Assembly (NCBI RefSeq): GCF_007655485.1
Contig: NZ_VJXQ01000004.1
Location: 69,204-133,203, forward strand
Length of the DNA stretch: 64,000 nucleotides
DNA from: Halobellus captivus
GTDB lineage: Archaea; Halobacteriota; Halobacteria; Halobacteriales; Haloferacaceae
Reading direction: 5' to 3'
Notes under the pieces: model-generated
Told to the model about the DNA's origin: nothing
Seen by the model: only the letters and a program-made list of their open reading frames with translations
Database searches by the model: none
Program-made: the position numbers and the translations under genes
In this document: piece after piece, positions 11,488 to 19,961 of the stretch
How positions within the stretch are numbered: position 1 is the stretch's first letter
Layout of the letters: each line of letters begins with the position of its first letter

Positions 11488-12389
11488 TCTATCGCCTCCA
11501 CCTTCGGATCGAGGACGTCGCGGAGGCCGTCACCGAGCATATTGAACCCGACGACGGCGATACCGATCGCCAGCGCCGGGAACAGCAGCATCCACGGCGC
11601 GGTCTCCATGAATCCGCGACCGGTGTTGATCATCAGCCCCCACGACGGACGGGGCGGCTGTGCGCCGAGCCCGAGGAACGAGAGGCTCGCTTCCGCGAGA
11701 ATCGCGAACGATACGTTGAGCGATCCCTGGACCAGTATCGGTGCCATACAGTTCGGGAACACCTCGCTGAAGACGATCCGCGTGTCGCTCTCGCCGCGGG
11801 CGACGGCCGACTCCACGTAGGCTTCATTGCGTTCGGCGAGAGCCGCACTCCGCGAGACCCTCGCGATGTACGGCGTGTAGACGAACGCGAGCGCGATGAT
11901 GACGTTGACCAACTCCGGCCCCAACACGACCAGTAAGGTCAGCGCCAGTAACACCGGTGGGAACGCCATCGCGGCGTCCATCACCCGCATTATGATCTCG
12001 TCGGTCAGCCCACCGGCGTACCCCGATACGACGCCGACGACGGCGCCGACGAGGAGCGCGCCCGAGATCGCGCCGAACCCGACGTACAGCGAGATTCGGC
12101 TACCGAGCACGACTCGGCTGAAGATGTCGCGGCCGAGGTCGTCAGTGCCGAAGGGGTGCTCGACCGACGGCGCTTGCGTCCGGTCTTCGACGCTCGTATC
12201 GTTCATCTCATACGGCGCGATAAACGGCGCGAACACGGCGACGAAGATCAACGAGAGGACGATGACCAGGCCGACCATCGCCTTCGTGTTGGATCGGAAC
12301 TTCTTCGCGAAGGCGCGGATCCGCTCCTTTTGGGACTCCGACAGGAAGCCGCCGTCTTCCTCACTCCCGCCGTGCTGTTCGACTGCCAT
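11484..12389 (-). CDS. Dipeptide/oligopeptide ABC permease, DppC-like
   Basis: The inner-membrane permease has 301 aa. It has a cytoplasmic N-terminal tail, then a first membrane span (MVGLVIVLSLIFVAVFAPF), an extracellular loop with the family segment EHPFGTDDLGRDIFSRV, and about five further spans. The EAA-type coupling loop (SAALAERNEAYVESAVARG) contacts the ATPase. It pairs with the DppB-like permease immediately upstream; their stop and start codons overlap (TAATG at 12387-12391). Substrate is probably peptides, but related systems import other solutes. Confidence 0.92.
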   Translation of the reverse strand: MAVEQHGGSEEDGGFLSESQKERIRAFAKKFRSNTKAMVGLVIVLSLIFVAVFAPFIAPYEMNDTSVEDRTQAPSVEHPFGTDDLGRDIFSRVVLGSRISLYVGFGAISGALLVGAVVGVVSGYAGGLTDEIIMRVMDAAMAFPPVLLALTLLVVLGPELVNVIIALAFVYTPYIARVSRSAALAERNEAYVESAVARGESDTRIVFSEVFPNCMAPILVQGSLNVSFAILAEASLSFLGLGAQPPRPSWGLMINTGRGFMETAPWMLLFPALAIGIAVVGFNMLGDGLRDVLDPKVEAIE

Positions 12390-13342
12390 TACTCGTCACC
12401 TCCGTATCGGATCCGCGGATCGAAGTACGCGTACAACAGGTCCGCGGCGAAGTTCGATATCATGTAGATCAGCGCGACGACGATGATGCAGCCCTGAATG
12501 AGCGGGATGTCGCGGCTCTGAATTGCGGTCAGCGTCAACCGGCCGATACCGGGCCAGAAGAACACCTCTTCGAGCACGACGACGCCGCCGAAGGCGTAGC
12601 TGAACTGGAACGCGATGACCGTGATGACGGGTATCACCGCGTTCTTCAGCGCGTGTCTCAGCACGACGACCCGCTGGCTCATTCCCTTCGCCCGTGCCAG
12701 CTTGATGTACTCGGCGCTCAGCACCTCTAGCATCGAGGACCGAGTCATCCGCATAATGTATGCAGTGAGGGCGAATCCCATCGCCCCTGCTGGGAGTACC
12801 AACCGTTTCAGCGAGCCAAGGAGGCTCTCAGTCGGTGAGGTGTATCCGCCCGTCGGGAAGATGTTAAACCAGACGGCGAACACCAAAATAAACACTAATC
12901 CCCACAGGAATATCGGCATCGAGATGCCGATGAACGCGAACATCGACGCCGCCACGTCGGGTGCCTCGTTTTGATTGACGGCGGCGTAGACGCCCAGCGG
13001 GATCGAGAGCGCGACCGCGATGAGGGTCGCACTCACGGCGAGCAGCAGCGATCGGGGAAGCCGTTCAGCGATAAGCGCTGAAACCGGCTCACCGAATCGA
13101 AGCGATTGGCCCATCTCCCCCTGTAGGAGCCCGAGTACCCAGTCGAAGTACTGTACGTACAGCGGACGGTTGAGACCCAACTGCGCCTGCAGCGCCGCGA
13201 GCGATTCCTCGGTGGCGTTGGGGCCCAAGATCACGAGCGCGACGTTTCCGGGGAGGATGTTCGTGACGGCAAACGCGATAAGCGTCACTAAGAACAGCGT
13301 CACCGCCATAAACCCGACGCGCCGTAACACGTAGTTGTACAT
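12389..13342 (-). CDS. Dipeptide/oligopeptide ABC permease, DppB-like
   Basis: The 317-aa permease begins with the family-typical MYNYVLRRVGFMAVTLFLV and has about six spans. LGLNRPLYVQYFDWVLGLLQ precedes the permease core, and an EAA loop (SSMLEVLSAEYIKLARAKG) couples it to the ATPase. It lies between the binding-protein gene, 18 bp upstream, and the DppC-like gene with which it overlaps. The whole locus is one minus-strand operon: binding protein, DppB, DppC, fused ATPase. Confidence 0.92.
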   Translation of the reverse strand: MYNYVLRRVGFMAVTLFLVTLIAFAVTNILPGNVALVILGPNATEESLAALQAQLGLNRPLYVQYFDWVLGLLQGEMGQSLRFGEPVSALIAERLPRSLLLAVSATLIAVALSIPLGVYAAVNQNEAPDVAASMFAFIGISMPIFLWGLVFILVFAVWFNIFPTGGYTSPTESLLGSLKRLVLPAGAMGFALTAYIMRMTRSSMLEVLSAEYIKLARAKGMSQRVVVLRHALKNAVIPVITVIAFQFSYAFGGVVVLEEVFFWPGIGRLTLTAIQSRDIPLIQGCIIVVALIYMISNFAADLLYAYFDPRIRYGGDE

Positions 13343-13360
13343 CGATAGTCTGTCGACGAG

Positions 13361-14968
13361 TTAGCGGTCGAGCCAGTTGTCCGCGAACTGGAGCGTCGAT
13401 CCGTCTGGTGCGCCGATGTCACCTTTGTACTGCGGTGCCGCGGCGTACAGGCTCGGCTGCCACCAGAGGAGGAGGTGACCGGCACGCTCCTCGTGCATGA
13501 TCTCCGTCGCCTGGTGGTACAGGTCGGCGCGCTGGTCCTCGTCGTACATCGTTCGAGCCTCTTCGACGAGGGAGTTGTAGTCCTCGTTCACCCAGTTGGT
13601 GAAGAAGAACGCTCCGTTCGGGTGGAGGAACTTGTAGAACGACACGTCCGGGTACCACAGCGCGAGGTAGGAACTCGTCGTCGCCTGGAAGTTCTGATCG
13701 GTGAACACATCAGAAAGCCAGGAGTTCCAGGTGATCTGTTGGATCTCCAGGTCGATCCCTGCTTCCGCGGCGTCGTCGGCGATGACTTCCGCCGCTTGCA
13801 CCTGCGTCGGGTACGACTGCGGGATCTTGAACGTCGCGGAGTAGCCGTCGGGCATCCCGGCCGCGTCGAGGTGCTCCTGCACCTTATCGAGGTCGCGCTC
13901 GCGGGGGCCGATGTCGGGATGCACCCACGGACTTCCGGGTGCCGCGGGCGAGGCAGTCGTCTGCCCGGTGCCGTACAGCGCAGCCTCCGCCACTTTCTCC
14001 TTGTCGATCGCGTAATCGAGCGCGAGGCGGGCGTCCTTGTTGTCGAACGGCTCACGGTCACAATTCAGGCCGAGGTAGACGAGCGACTTCGGGAACTGGC
14101 TCTCGAACCTGGCGTCGGGGTTCTGCTCGACGGTCGAGGCGTCCTTGGGGGCGACCCCGTTGATGAAGTCGTACTCGCCAGCTTGGAACGACTGGAGTCG
14201 AACGCTCGCGTCCGGTACTTCGCTCTTTTCAATCGTGTCGATGAACGGGCCGTCCTCATCGGAGGCTCCCCAGTAGTCCTCGTATCGGGACATCGTGAAC
14301 GAGGTCTCGATTTCGCGATCCTCGAACTTGTAGGGGCCGGTTCCGATCGGCTCCTCGACCATGTCCTTTTCGGCGTTCTCGGCAGGCATCACCGAAAGTT
14401 CGGCCGTCGCCATCTTCGCGAGGAAGGGTGCGAACGGTTCCGTCAGTTGGATCTCGAACGTGTAGTCGTCGGGTGCGCGGAGCTCCTCGACGTGTTCGAA
14501 GAAGCCGGTCGCGAGGTAGTCGCCGTTCTGGACGCGCTCGTACGTCGCGAGCACGTCTTTTGACGTCATCTCTTTCCCGTTGTGGAACGTGACGCCCTCG
14601 CGGAGCTCGAACGTCAGGAGCGTGTTGTCCTCGGACTGCTCGAAGGACTTCGCGAGGTGAGGTTCGATCGAGTAGTCGTCCTGCAGTGCGACGACCTCCT
14701 CGTAGATGTTCTCCAGGACGCGCTTGGACGCGGCCGAGGTGTCGATGTGCGGGTCGAGGCCCTGCACCGGAACGGCGCCGCCCCACTGCAGCGTGCCGCC
14801 CATTTGTGCGTTACCGGATGACCCGTCGCCGCTCCCGGAGTCGCCGTCCCCACCGCTCCCGTCGCCGGACCCGTCTCCGGATCCGTCGCCCGAGTTGCCA
14901 CCCGTACAACCGGCGAGCGCCGCCGCCCCCGTCGTCGCTGCGGCTCCAAGGAACGTTCGTCGCCCCAC
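13361..14968 (-). CDS. Peptide/solute-binding lipoprotein of ABC importer (SBP_bac_5 family)
   Basis: The protein has 535 aa. It has a Tat signal (GRRTFLGAAATTG) and lipobox AALAGC, then a Gly/Ser/Asp-rich linker and the family-5 solute-binding domain (LREGVTFHNGKEMTSKDV, GTGPYKFE, RLALDYAIDKEKVAEAALYG). It binds peptides or similar solutes outside the cell and feeds the permeases encoded downstream. The start is uncertain. The only in-frame start ahead of the Tat motif is GTG at 14968, yet the best minus-strand TATA sequence (about 15112-15118) lies just upstream of an ATG at 15084 in another frame. That means either a roughly 120-nt 5' leader or a frame problem near the N-terminus. Confidence 0.88.
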   Translation of the reverse strand: MGRRTFLGAAATTGAAALAGCTGGNSGDGSGDGSGDGSGGDGDSGSGDGSSGNAQMGGTLQWGGAVPVQGLDPHIDTSAASKRVLENIYEEVVALQDDYSIEPHLAKSFEQSEDNTLLTFELREGVTFHNGKEMTSKDVLATYERVQNGDYLATGFFEHVEELRAPDDYTFEIQLTEPFAPFLAKMATAELSVMPAENAEKDMVEEPIGTGPYKFEDREIETSFTMSRYEDYWGASDEDGPFIDTIEKSEVPDASVRLQSFQAGEYDFINGVAPKDASTVEQNPDARFESQFPKSLVYLGLNCDREPFDNKDARLALDYAIDKEKVAEAALYGTGQTTASPAAPGSPWVHPDIGPRERDLDKVQEHLDAAGMPDGYSATFKIPQSYPTQVQAAEVIADDAAEAGIDLEIQQITWNSWLSDVFTDQNFQATTSSYLALWYPDVSFYKFLHPNGAFFFTNWVNEDYNSLVEEARTMYDEDQRADLYHQATEIMHEERAGHLLLWWQPSLYAAAPQYKGDIGAPDGSTLQFADNWLDR

Positions 14969-15198
14969 GCGACTGCGCGGAGGACTGCGAATGGGGCGAT
15001 CTCGGTGCCGTCCCCGATCCGACAGTCCTCGACCACTCGCGGCCCGCGGCTCGTCTCCGTGTCCCTCGAGGTTTCAGCGTCCATACCACGCGACTCGCGG
15101 CGACTCACAAAGGTATAGACTCGTTACGGGGGTTCGATTTCGTTGAGAGAGCATAACGATAGGTCGGCGAGGAGTAGCCGCGAACGGATCTCACAGCT

Positions 15199-16332
15199 AT
15201 GTACAACGAAAACGTCGTCGGGGTCGTCGTTCCGGCGTACAACGAGGAGGGGTTTGTCGGCAGGGTGATCGAGACCCTGCCGCCGTTCGTGGACCGCGCG
15301 TACGTGATCGACGACTGCTCGACCGACGGAACGTGGGATGAGATACAGGCCGCCGCCAAGGAGGTCAACTCCTCCGTCGACGCCCGCGATCGAGGGCCGA
15401 GTCGGTCGTCAAATGGCATCGGGCTGTCGGATGACAGTGCGCTCGCGACCCGACACAGCCACCGCAGCGACGGCGGATCCGTCGATGGAGCGGTTCGGTA
15501 CGACAGGGGGAACGGGTCCGACGACGTCGCGTTCGACGGTCGAATCGTTCCGATTCAGCACGAGCGCAATCGCGGCGTCGGCGGCGCGATCAAGACCGGG
15601 TACCAGCGCGCTCTGACGGACGGAATCGACGTCGTCGCCGTGATGGGTGGGGACGGACAGATGCGCCCGGAGGAGTTACACCGGTACCTCGATCCCATCG
15701 TCGCGGGCGAGGTAGATTACACCAAGGGGAACCGACTGCTCAATCGGGAGTTCCGGCAGAGTATGTCCTCTTGGCGGTTGTTCGGAAACTGGATTCTCAC
15801 GTTTCTCACGAAGATCGCCAGCGGATACTGGCGAACGATGGACCCCCAGAACGGCTACACGGCGATCTCGCGGGAGGCCCTCGAGGCGGTCGACATCGAT
15901 CGGATGTACGAGGACTACGGCTACTGTAACGACCTCCTCGTCCGGTTGAACGTGGCGGAACTCCGCGTCGGCGACGTCCCGCGGCGAGCCAACTACGGCG
16001 ACGAGACCAGTAGCATCCGATATCACACCTACATTCCCCGCGTCTCGGCGATGCTGCTTCGGGATTTCCTCTGGCGGCTCCGCGTGAAGTACCTCGTTCG
16101 CCGCTTCCACCCGTTGACCCTGTTGTACGGCCTCGGCGCCGGTGCCACCGCCTACGGAGCGGTCTCCCTGCTACGCGCGGTGCTCCCGCGGAGTCGCGCC
16201 CGCGATTCGGAACCGGTCACCGATGTGACGTCCGGCGTCACGCTGGTCGTCCTCGGTTGGATCGCGATGGTGCTCGCGATGGTGTTCGACCTGGAGGAAA
16301 ACGCCGACAAGGAGCGGCGGTTCGACGAGTGA
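15199..16332 (+). CDS. Family 2 glycosyltransferase, membrane-associated
   Basis: The 377-aa GT-A fold enzyme has VVVPAYNEEGFVGRVI at 9-24 and VIDDCSTDGTWDEI near 37-50. HERNRGVGGAIKTGYQRAL and VAVMGGDGQM (nucleotide-sugar/metal site) follow. Two hydrophobic segments near the C-terminus anchor it (about 290-310 and 345-365). It resembles polyprenyl-phosphate sugar transferases that feed protein glycosylation or surface polysaccharides. Oddly, about 55 Ser/Asp/Arg-rich residues (roughly 58-113) are inserted in the catalytic domain between two core strands. It starts divergently from the peptide importer and lies upstream of MBL-fold and Gfo/Idh genes. Confidence 0.85.
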   Translation: MYNENVVGVVVPAYNEEGFVGRVIETLPPFVDRAYVIDDCSTDGTWDEIQAAAKEVNSSVDARDRGPSRSSNGIGLSDDSALATRHSHRSDGGSVDGAVRYDRGNGSDDVAFDGRIVPIQHERNRGVGGAIKTGYQRALTDGIDVVAVMGGDGQMRPEELHRYLDPIVAGEVDYTKGNRLLNREFRQSMSSWRLFGNWILTFLTKIASGYWRTMDPQNGYTAISREALEAVDIDRMYEDYGYCNDLLVRLNVAELRVGDVPRRANYGDETSSIRYHTYIPRVSAMLLRDFLWRLRVKYLVRRFHPLTLLYGLGAGATAYGAVSLLRAVLPRSRARDSEPVTDVTSGVTLVVLGWIAMVLAMVFDLEENADKERRFDE

Positions 16333-16464
16333 GCGTGTGCCCGCACGTCGGCGACACAGCCTCCCAAGCGGATTACGTCTCGGTAGCGGTACCCTTCGAT
16401 GATGGCCGCTCGATGTCGGCGAGACGGTAGCCGACCGTTACGTGCGAAAGAATTTGTAGCTACT

Positions 16465-16477
16465 TGATACTTAATAG
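16465..16477 (+). promoter_or_regulatory. TATA element of MBL-fold gene
   Basis: The AT-rich ATACTTAATA-type element lies about 28 bp before the ATG at 16501, predicting a leaderless transcript that starts at the codon. This indicates a promoter separate from the glycosyltransferase gene. Confidence 0.55.
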
Positions 16478-16500
16478 CGACCCTGTGCGACCTGGATTCA

Positions 16501-17844
16501 ATGCAGGTAACGTACCTCAGTTCCGCGGCTATCGTGGTCGAAACTGCCGATGCGTCAGTGCTGTGTGATCCGTGGCTCGTCGACGGCGCGTTCGAGGGAT
16601 CGTGGTGTCACTACCCACCGCTCGACGTCGAACCGGAGGAGTTCGACGGCGTCGACTACATATACATCTCGCACATCCACCCGGACCACTTCGATCCGGC
16701 GACGCTCCGGCGGATGGACACCGACATTCCGGTGTTGATTCACGACTACCGCTGGGATTATCTGAAAAACGAGATCGAGGCGCTCGGCTTCGAGGTGATC
16801 GAGCTCGATCACAACAGCCGAATGCACCTCACGGGCGATGTCCACGTCAACATCCTCGCTGCCGACGCGTGCGACCCCGAGGTCTGCGGCAACTACTTCG
16901 GCTGTTCGTGGGTCGAGGGGAATCCGGAACTCGGTTCCACACAGGTCGATTCGATGGCGGTCTTCGACGACGGCGAATACACGGTCGTCAATATGAACGA
17001 CTGTCCGTACCCGATGGTCGAGCGGAGTATGCGACAGGTCAAGGGGAGGTACGGCGACATCGATCTGGTCTGTCACCAGTACAGCGCGGCCCAGTTCTAC
17101 CCGCAGTGTATGGAGGATTACTCCCACGAGGAAAAACTGCAAGCGCGACGCGACGTAATCCTCGAAAAACATGAGCTCGCGACGGAGTTCATCGACCTGT
17201 TCGACCCCGAGTACTACATGCCGTTCGCCGGGGAGTACGTCCTCGCGGGTCGCCTCGCGCCGCTCAACCAGTACACGGCGAACCCCCCGCGGATTGAGGC
17301 GCTCGAATGGTTCGAGGCGAACGTCCCCGACGATCACCAGTGCGTGTTCCTCAACTCCGGCGAACATCTCGATCTCTCGGAAGGCACCGTTTCGAAGCCC
17401 TACGAACCGGTCGACCAGGAGGCGAAGAGCGAGTACATCGAGAACGAGCTTTCGACCCGTCGATTCGCGTACGAACACGATCCGATGCCGGACGTCGATG
17501 AGTTGCATGCGCTGATCGAACCCGCCTTCCAAAAGTTCGAGGAGAAGCGCCGGACGCTCGGATACGAGACCGCGACCACAGCGCTGATCGGTATCGCGCC
17601 CGAGCAGTACGTCGAACTCTCGTTCACGGGAGATGGGTACGACTTCGTCGACGATCCCGATCTTTCCAGCTACGACGGCTACGTGAAATTCGAACTCGAT
17701 CCCCGACTCTTGGCCCGGCTCCTGTCGGGGCCGGATGCGGTTCACTGGGCGGACGCGAAGATCGGTTCTCACCTCGGTATCAGTAAACAGCCGGACATCT
17801 ACGAGCGGCAACTGTACAACTGCTTGGGCTCCTTCCACGCGTGA
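16501..17844 (+). CDS. Metallo-beta-lactamase-fold hydrolase, UlaG-like
   Basis: The 447-aa protein has an MBL domain in about residues 1-260. MQVTYLSSAAIVVET matches the first strands of the UlaG-like subgroup. The metal motif is SHIHPDHFD (His58, His60, Asp62, His63), and VNMNDCPYP and YYMPFAGEYVLAG are later conserved segments. The C-terminal about 150 residues form a separate domain of unknown role. The arrangement recalls the MBL part of CMP-N-acetylneuraminate hydroxylase-like proteins, but no Rieske motif is seen. A role with the neighbouring glycosyltransferase and Gfo/Idh oxidoreductase in sugar metabolism is inference. Confidence 0.78.
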   Translation: MQVTYLSSAAIVVETADASVLCDPWLVDGAFEGSWCHYPPLDVEPEEFDGVDYIYISHIHPDHFDPATLRRMDTDIPVLIHDYRWDYLKNEIEALGFEVIELDHNSRMHLTGDVHVNILAADACDPEVCGNYFGCSWVEGNPELGSTQVDSMAVFDDGEYTVVNMNDCPYPMVERSMRQVKGRYGDIDLVCHQYSAAQFYPQCMEDYSHEEKLQARRDVILEKHELATEFIDLFDPEYYMPFAGEYVLAGRLAPLNQYTANPPRIEALEWFEANVPDDHQCVFLNSGEHLDLSEGTVSKPYEPVDQEAKSEYIENELSTRRFAYEHDPMPDVDELHALIEPAFQKFEEKRRTLGYETATTALIGIAPEQYVELSFTGDGYDFVDDPDLSSYDGYVKFELDPRLLARLLSGPDAVHWADAKIGSHLGISKQPDIYERQLYNCLGSFHA

Positions 17845-18009
17845 ATCAACTGCTCGAGTACCGCGGACCGCTATCGCAGAGCAGTACCCCCGTCATATGC
17901 TGTCCTTCGTGAACCGACAGTAGGGGACCCGATTTCCCTGCCGGAACAGCGGTTCTCGCTGTTATATTTTCGATTGTCGCGGTTTGGTTTCGGTTTTTCG
18001 CGGTTTGGT

Positions 18010-18022
18010 TCTTCATAACTAT
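18010..18022 (+). promoter_or_regulatory. TATA element of Gfo/Idh gene
   Basis: TTCATAACTA lies about 30 bp before the ATG at 18049, the expected distance for a short-leader or leaderless haloarchaeal transcript. Confidence 0.5.
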
Positions 18023-18048
18023 GGATATGCCTCGACGCTCTGCAACTG

Positions 18049-19152
18049 ATGACGCTACGATCGGCAGTCGTCGGCGCGGGTGTCGTCTCCGAACGGCACC
18101 TCTCCGGATTGGAAAAGAACCCTCGGACGGACCTCGTCGCGATCTGTGACCGCGATAAAGAGCGAGCCCGAGAGAAGGCATTGGACTACGGGATCAAGGC
18201 GTACTACGACACGACCACACTGTTCGAAGACGAGGATCTCGATTGGGTACACGTCTGCACGCCGGTCGCCACGCACGTGCCGATCGCCGTGGAAGCCATC
18301 GAGGCTGGCGTTCCCGTTCTCATCGAGAAACCCGTCGCAGAGACGGTCGACGAGGTCGAGGAGTTGGCGGCGGCCGCCGAAGCCGCCGCCGTCACCGTCT
18401 CGGTGGTCCACAATCACGTGTTCGACCCCGTGATCAGAAAACTCCGAGAGCGGATCGACCGCGGGGATCTCGGCGAGATGCGCGGGATCGATCTCCAGTA
18501 CACGGGATCGACGCCGCCGGACACGCCGAACCGCGGCAGCTGGGCCTTCGACCTCCTCGGCGGCGAGTTCGAGGAGGGGCTCCCGCACCCGCTGTATCTC
18601 GGGCTGCGAATCGGCGGCTATCCGGACGACCGAGCGCGGGTCTCCTCGCACACGGCACTCTGTGGCGAGTACGAGCAGGCGTTCGGGTACGACGGCGCAC
18701 AGGTGGGGTATGTCACCGACGACGGCGTGCTGTGCAACGTCACGATGCTGTCGGGGACGATTCCCATTCGGATTCTCTACGTTCACGGCACCGAAACGTC
18801 GTTCGCGGCCGACATCGTTTCACAGACGCTCGTCGAGTTCGACCGCGATTACAAAGGCTCTCCGACCGGCCGTATGCTGAACAACGTGGATCAGGCCGTC
18901 GATCGGTTCACCGGCACAGTCGCAAACGCCGTGTCGGTTCTCCGCCGGTCCCGCGACGACAGCTGGGACGTCGCCACCGACCTGGATTCGCTGTATCACC
19001 AACTGGACCGCGAGGCAGAGGCGCTCCTCACCGGCGGCGAACCCGCCGTTCCGATCGAGGAGGCGCGCTGGACGATCGCGCTGATGGAGTCGATTCGGGA
19101 AAGTTCGGAACCGCGGGACGAGGCGAGCGCCACCGAGGCGCTGCAGGACTAA
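18049..19152 (+). CDS. Gfo/Idh/MocA-family NAD(P)-dependent oxidoreductase
   Basis: The 367-aa cytoplasmic enzyme has an N-terminal dinucleotide site AVVGAGVVSERHLSGL. The family signature VLIEKPVAET holds the catalytic Lys of the EKP motif, and VVHNHVFDPVIRKLRE opens the C-terminal substrate domain. Members oxidise or reduce sugars such as myo-inositol, glucose-fructose or UDP-GlcNAc derivatives; the substrate here is unknown. Its position downstream of a GT2 and an MBL-fold gene, and upstream of secreted beta-helix proteins, is compatible with making a sugar for surface glycans. Confidence 0.85.
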   Translation: MTLRSAVVGAGVVSERHLSGLEKNPRTDLVAICDRDKERAREKALDYGIKAYYDTTTLFEDEDLDWVHVCTPVATHVPIAVEAIEAGVPVLIEKPVAETVDEVEELAAAAEAAAVTVSVVHNHVFDPVIRKLRERIDRGDLGEMRGIDLQYTGSTPPDTPNRGSWAFDLLGGEFEEGLPHPLYLGLRIGGYPDDRARVSSHTALCGEYEQAFGYDGAQVGYVTDDGVLCNVTMLSGTIPIRILYVHGTETSFAADIVSQTLVEFDRDYKGSPTGRMLNNVDQAVDRFTGTVANAVSVLRRSRDDSWDVATDLDSLYHQLDREAEALLTGGEPAVPIEEARWTIALMESIRESSEPRDEASATEALQD

Positions 19153-19230
19153 CGCCATCGCTTGCGGCGCGTGCTGTCTTCACCCTCGTAGCGGGCGGTC
19201 CGACCCACGGAACGGCGACGTTGTAACCGC

Positions 19231-19280
19231 CTCCGCATCCGAGCGAACAACTGTTTCCGCATCCGAGCGAACGACTGCTG
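19231..19280. repeat. Two-copy 25-bp direct repeat
   Basis: The unit CCGCATCCGAGCGAACRACTG occurs twice, offset by 25 bp, with one internal difference (AACAACTG versus AACGACTG). It lies downstream of the Gfo/Idh gene. No function was recognised. Confidence 0.7.
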
Positions 19281-19648
19281 TCTGCGGTCGCGTGCGTGAA
19301 TCCGTGCGCGACTCCCGTCTCGTGATGCGCAACTGCGACTGCCATCTCGTGGTCCCGACGTTGTCCTAGGTCCATACGGGCTTTCTCTTCCGACGATTTG
19401 CTCGCGCTATTTTCAACGCCCTGTTTGCAGCGTTCGGCTGCTTCGGCCGTGAGGTCGCGTTCGTCGCTCGGAATTTGATTCCCCACCGACGTCCCGAGGC
19501 TACGAGCGACGAGCGGTAGCTACGATCCGAGAAAACGGGTTATCGACCCAGTAGTCGGTGCCTAACGGCGTATTTTGTCATCGTTCCCGAAGCAATCGGT
19601 GGCCGATCCGGCGTATCCGCCGTCGATATCTCCTACGCGTGGACACGA

Positions 19649-19673
19649 AAAACAGGCTCAATTAGCCTGTTTT
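19649..19673. terminator. Perfect 10-bp stem hairpin (terminator or operator)
   Basis: AAAACAGGCT and AGCCTGTTTT flank a 5-nt loop CAATT. The stem ends in a T-run on both strands. It lies 497 bp after the Gfo/Idh stop and 289 bp before the beta-helix gene. A bidirectional terminator or a DNA-binding site are both possible. Confidence 0.4.
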
Positions 19674-19961
19674 ACGGCTGTATGGAACCCTTACCGCCCA
19701 TTATGGTATCCTGTCACCTCCGGATCCGAACGCTCACTGTGGTCTCGTTACTGCTCGAAGATCGTAATCCCCTCCTACCCACTTGATTCGTCGCGCGCGC
19801 TCAGTAGGCAGATCCTACGACCAGACGCAGCCAGCGAACACGTACGCACAAGCAACTGATAATCATCCGTTAACCATCGGCTACGTAAGTATGAACAGCC
19901 TACTCGTTGACCCAATGAACCCACAAAAACGCTCTTTTCGGTAATCGCACTCTACCCGGAT

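Larger units (their letters stand above)
19153..19961. other. Long intergenic region with repeats and a perfect hairpin
   Basis: About 800 bp without a convincing gene. It contains a 25-bp near-perfect direct repeat (19231-19280) and a perfect 10-bp inverted repeat at 19649-19673. The promoter of the beta-helix gene is at its right end. One minus-strand frame (19486 to 19028) encodes about 150 mostly hydrophilic residues but overlaps the Gfo/Idh 3' end and lacks a recognisable domain, so I do not call it. Confidence 0.55.

Noticed and set aside
16555..17838. Very long minus-strand open frame opposite the MBL-fold gene
   Set aside because: The plus-strand gene has clear metal-binding motifs; the opposite frame is a typical high-GC antisense shadow without domains.
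19028..19486. Minus-strand frame of about 150 codons overlapping the end of the Gfo/Idh gene, with Cys/Ser/Gly-rich segments
   Set aside because: It overlaps a well-supported gene by about 125 bp, its Cys-rich part comes from the 25-bp direct repeat, and no domain is recognisable.
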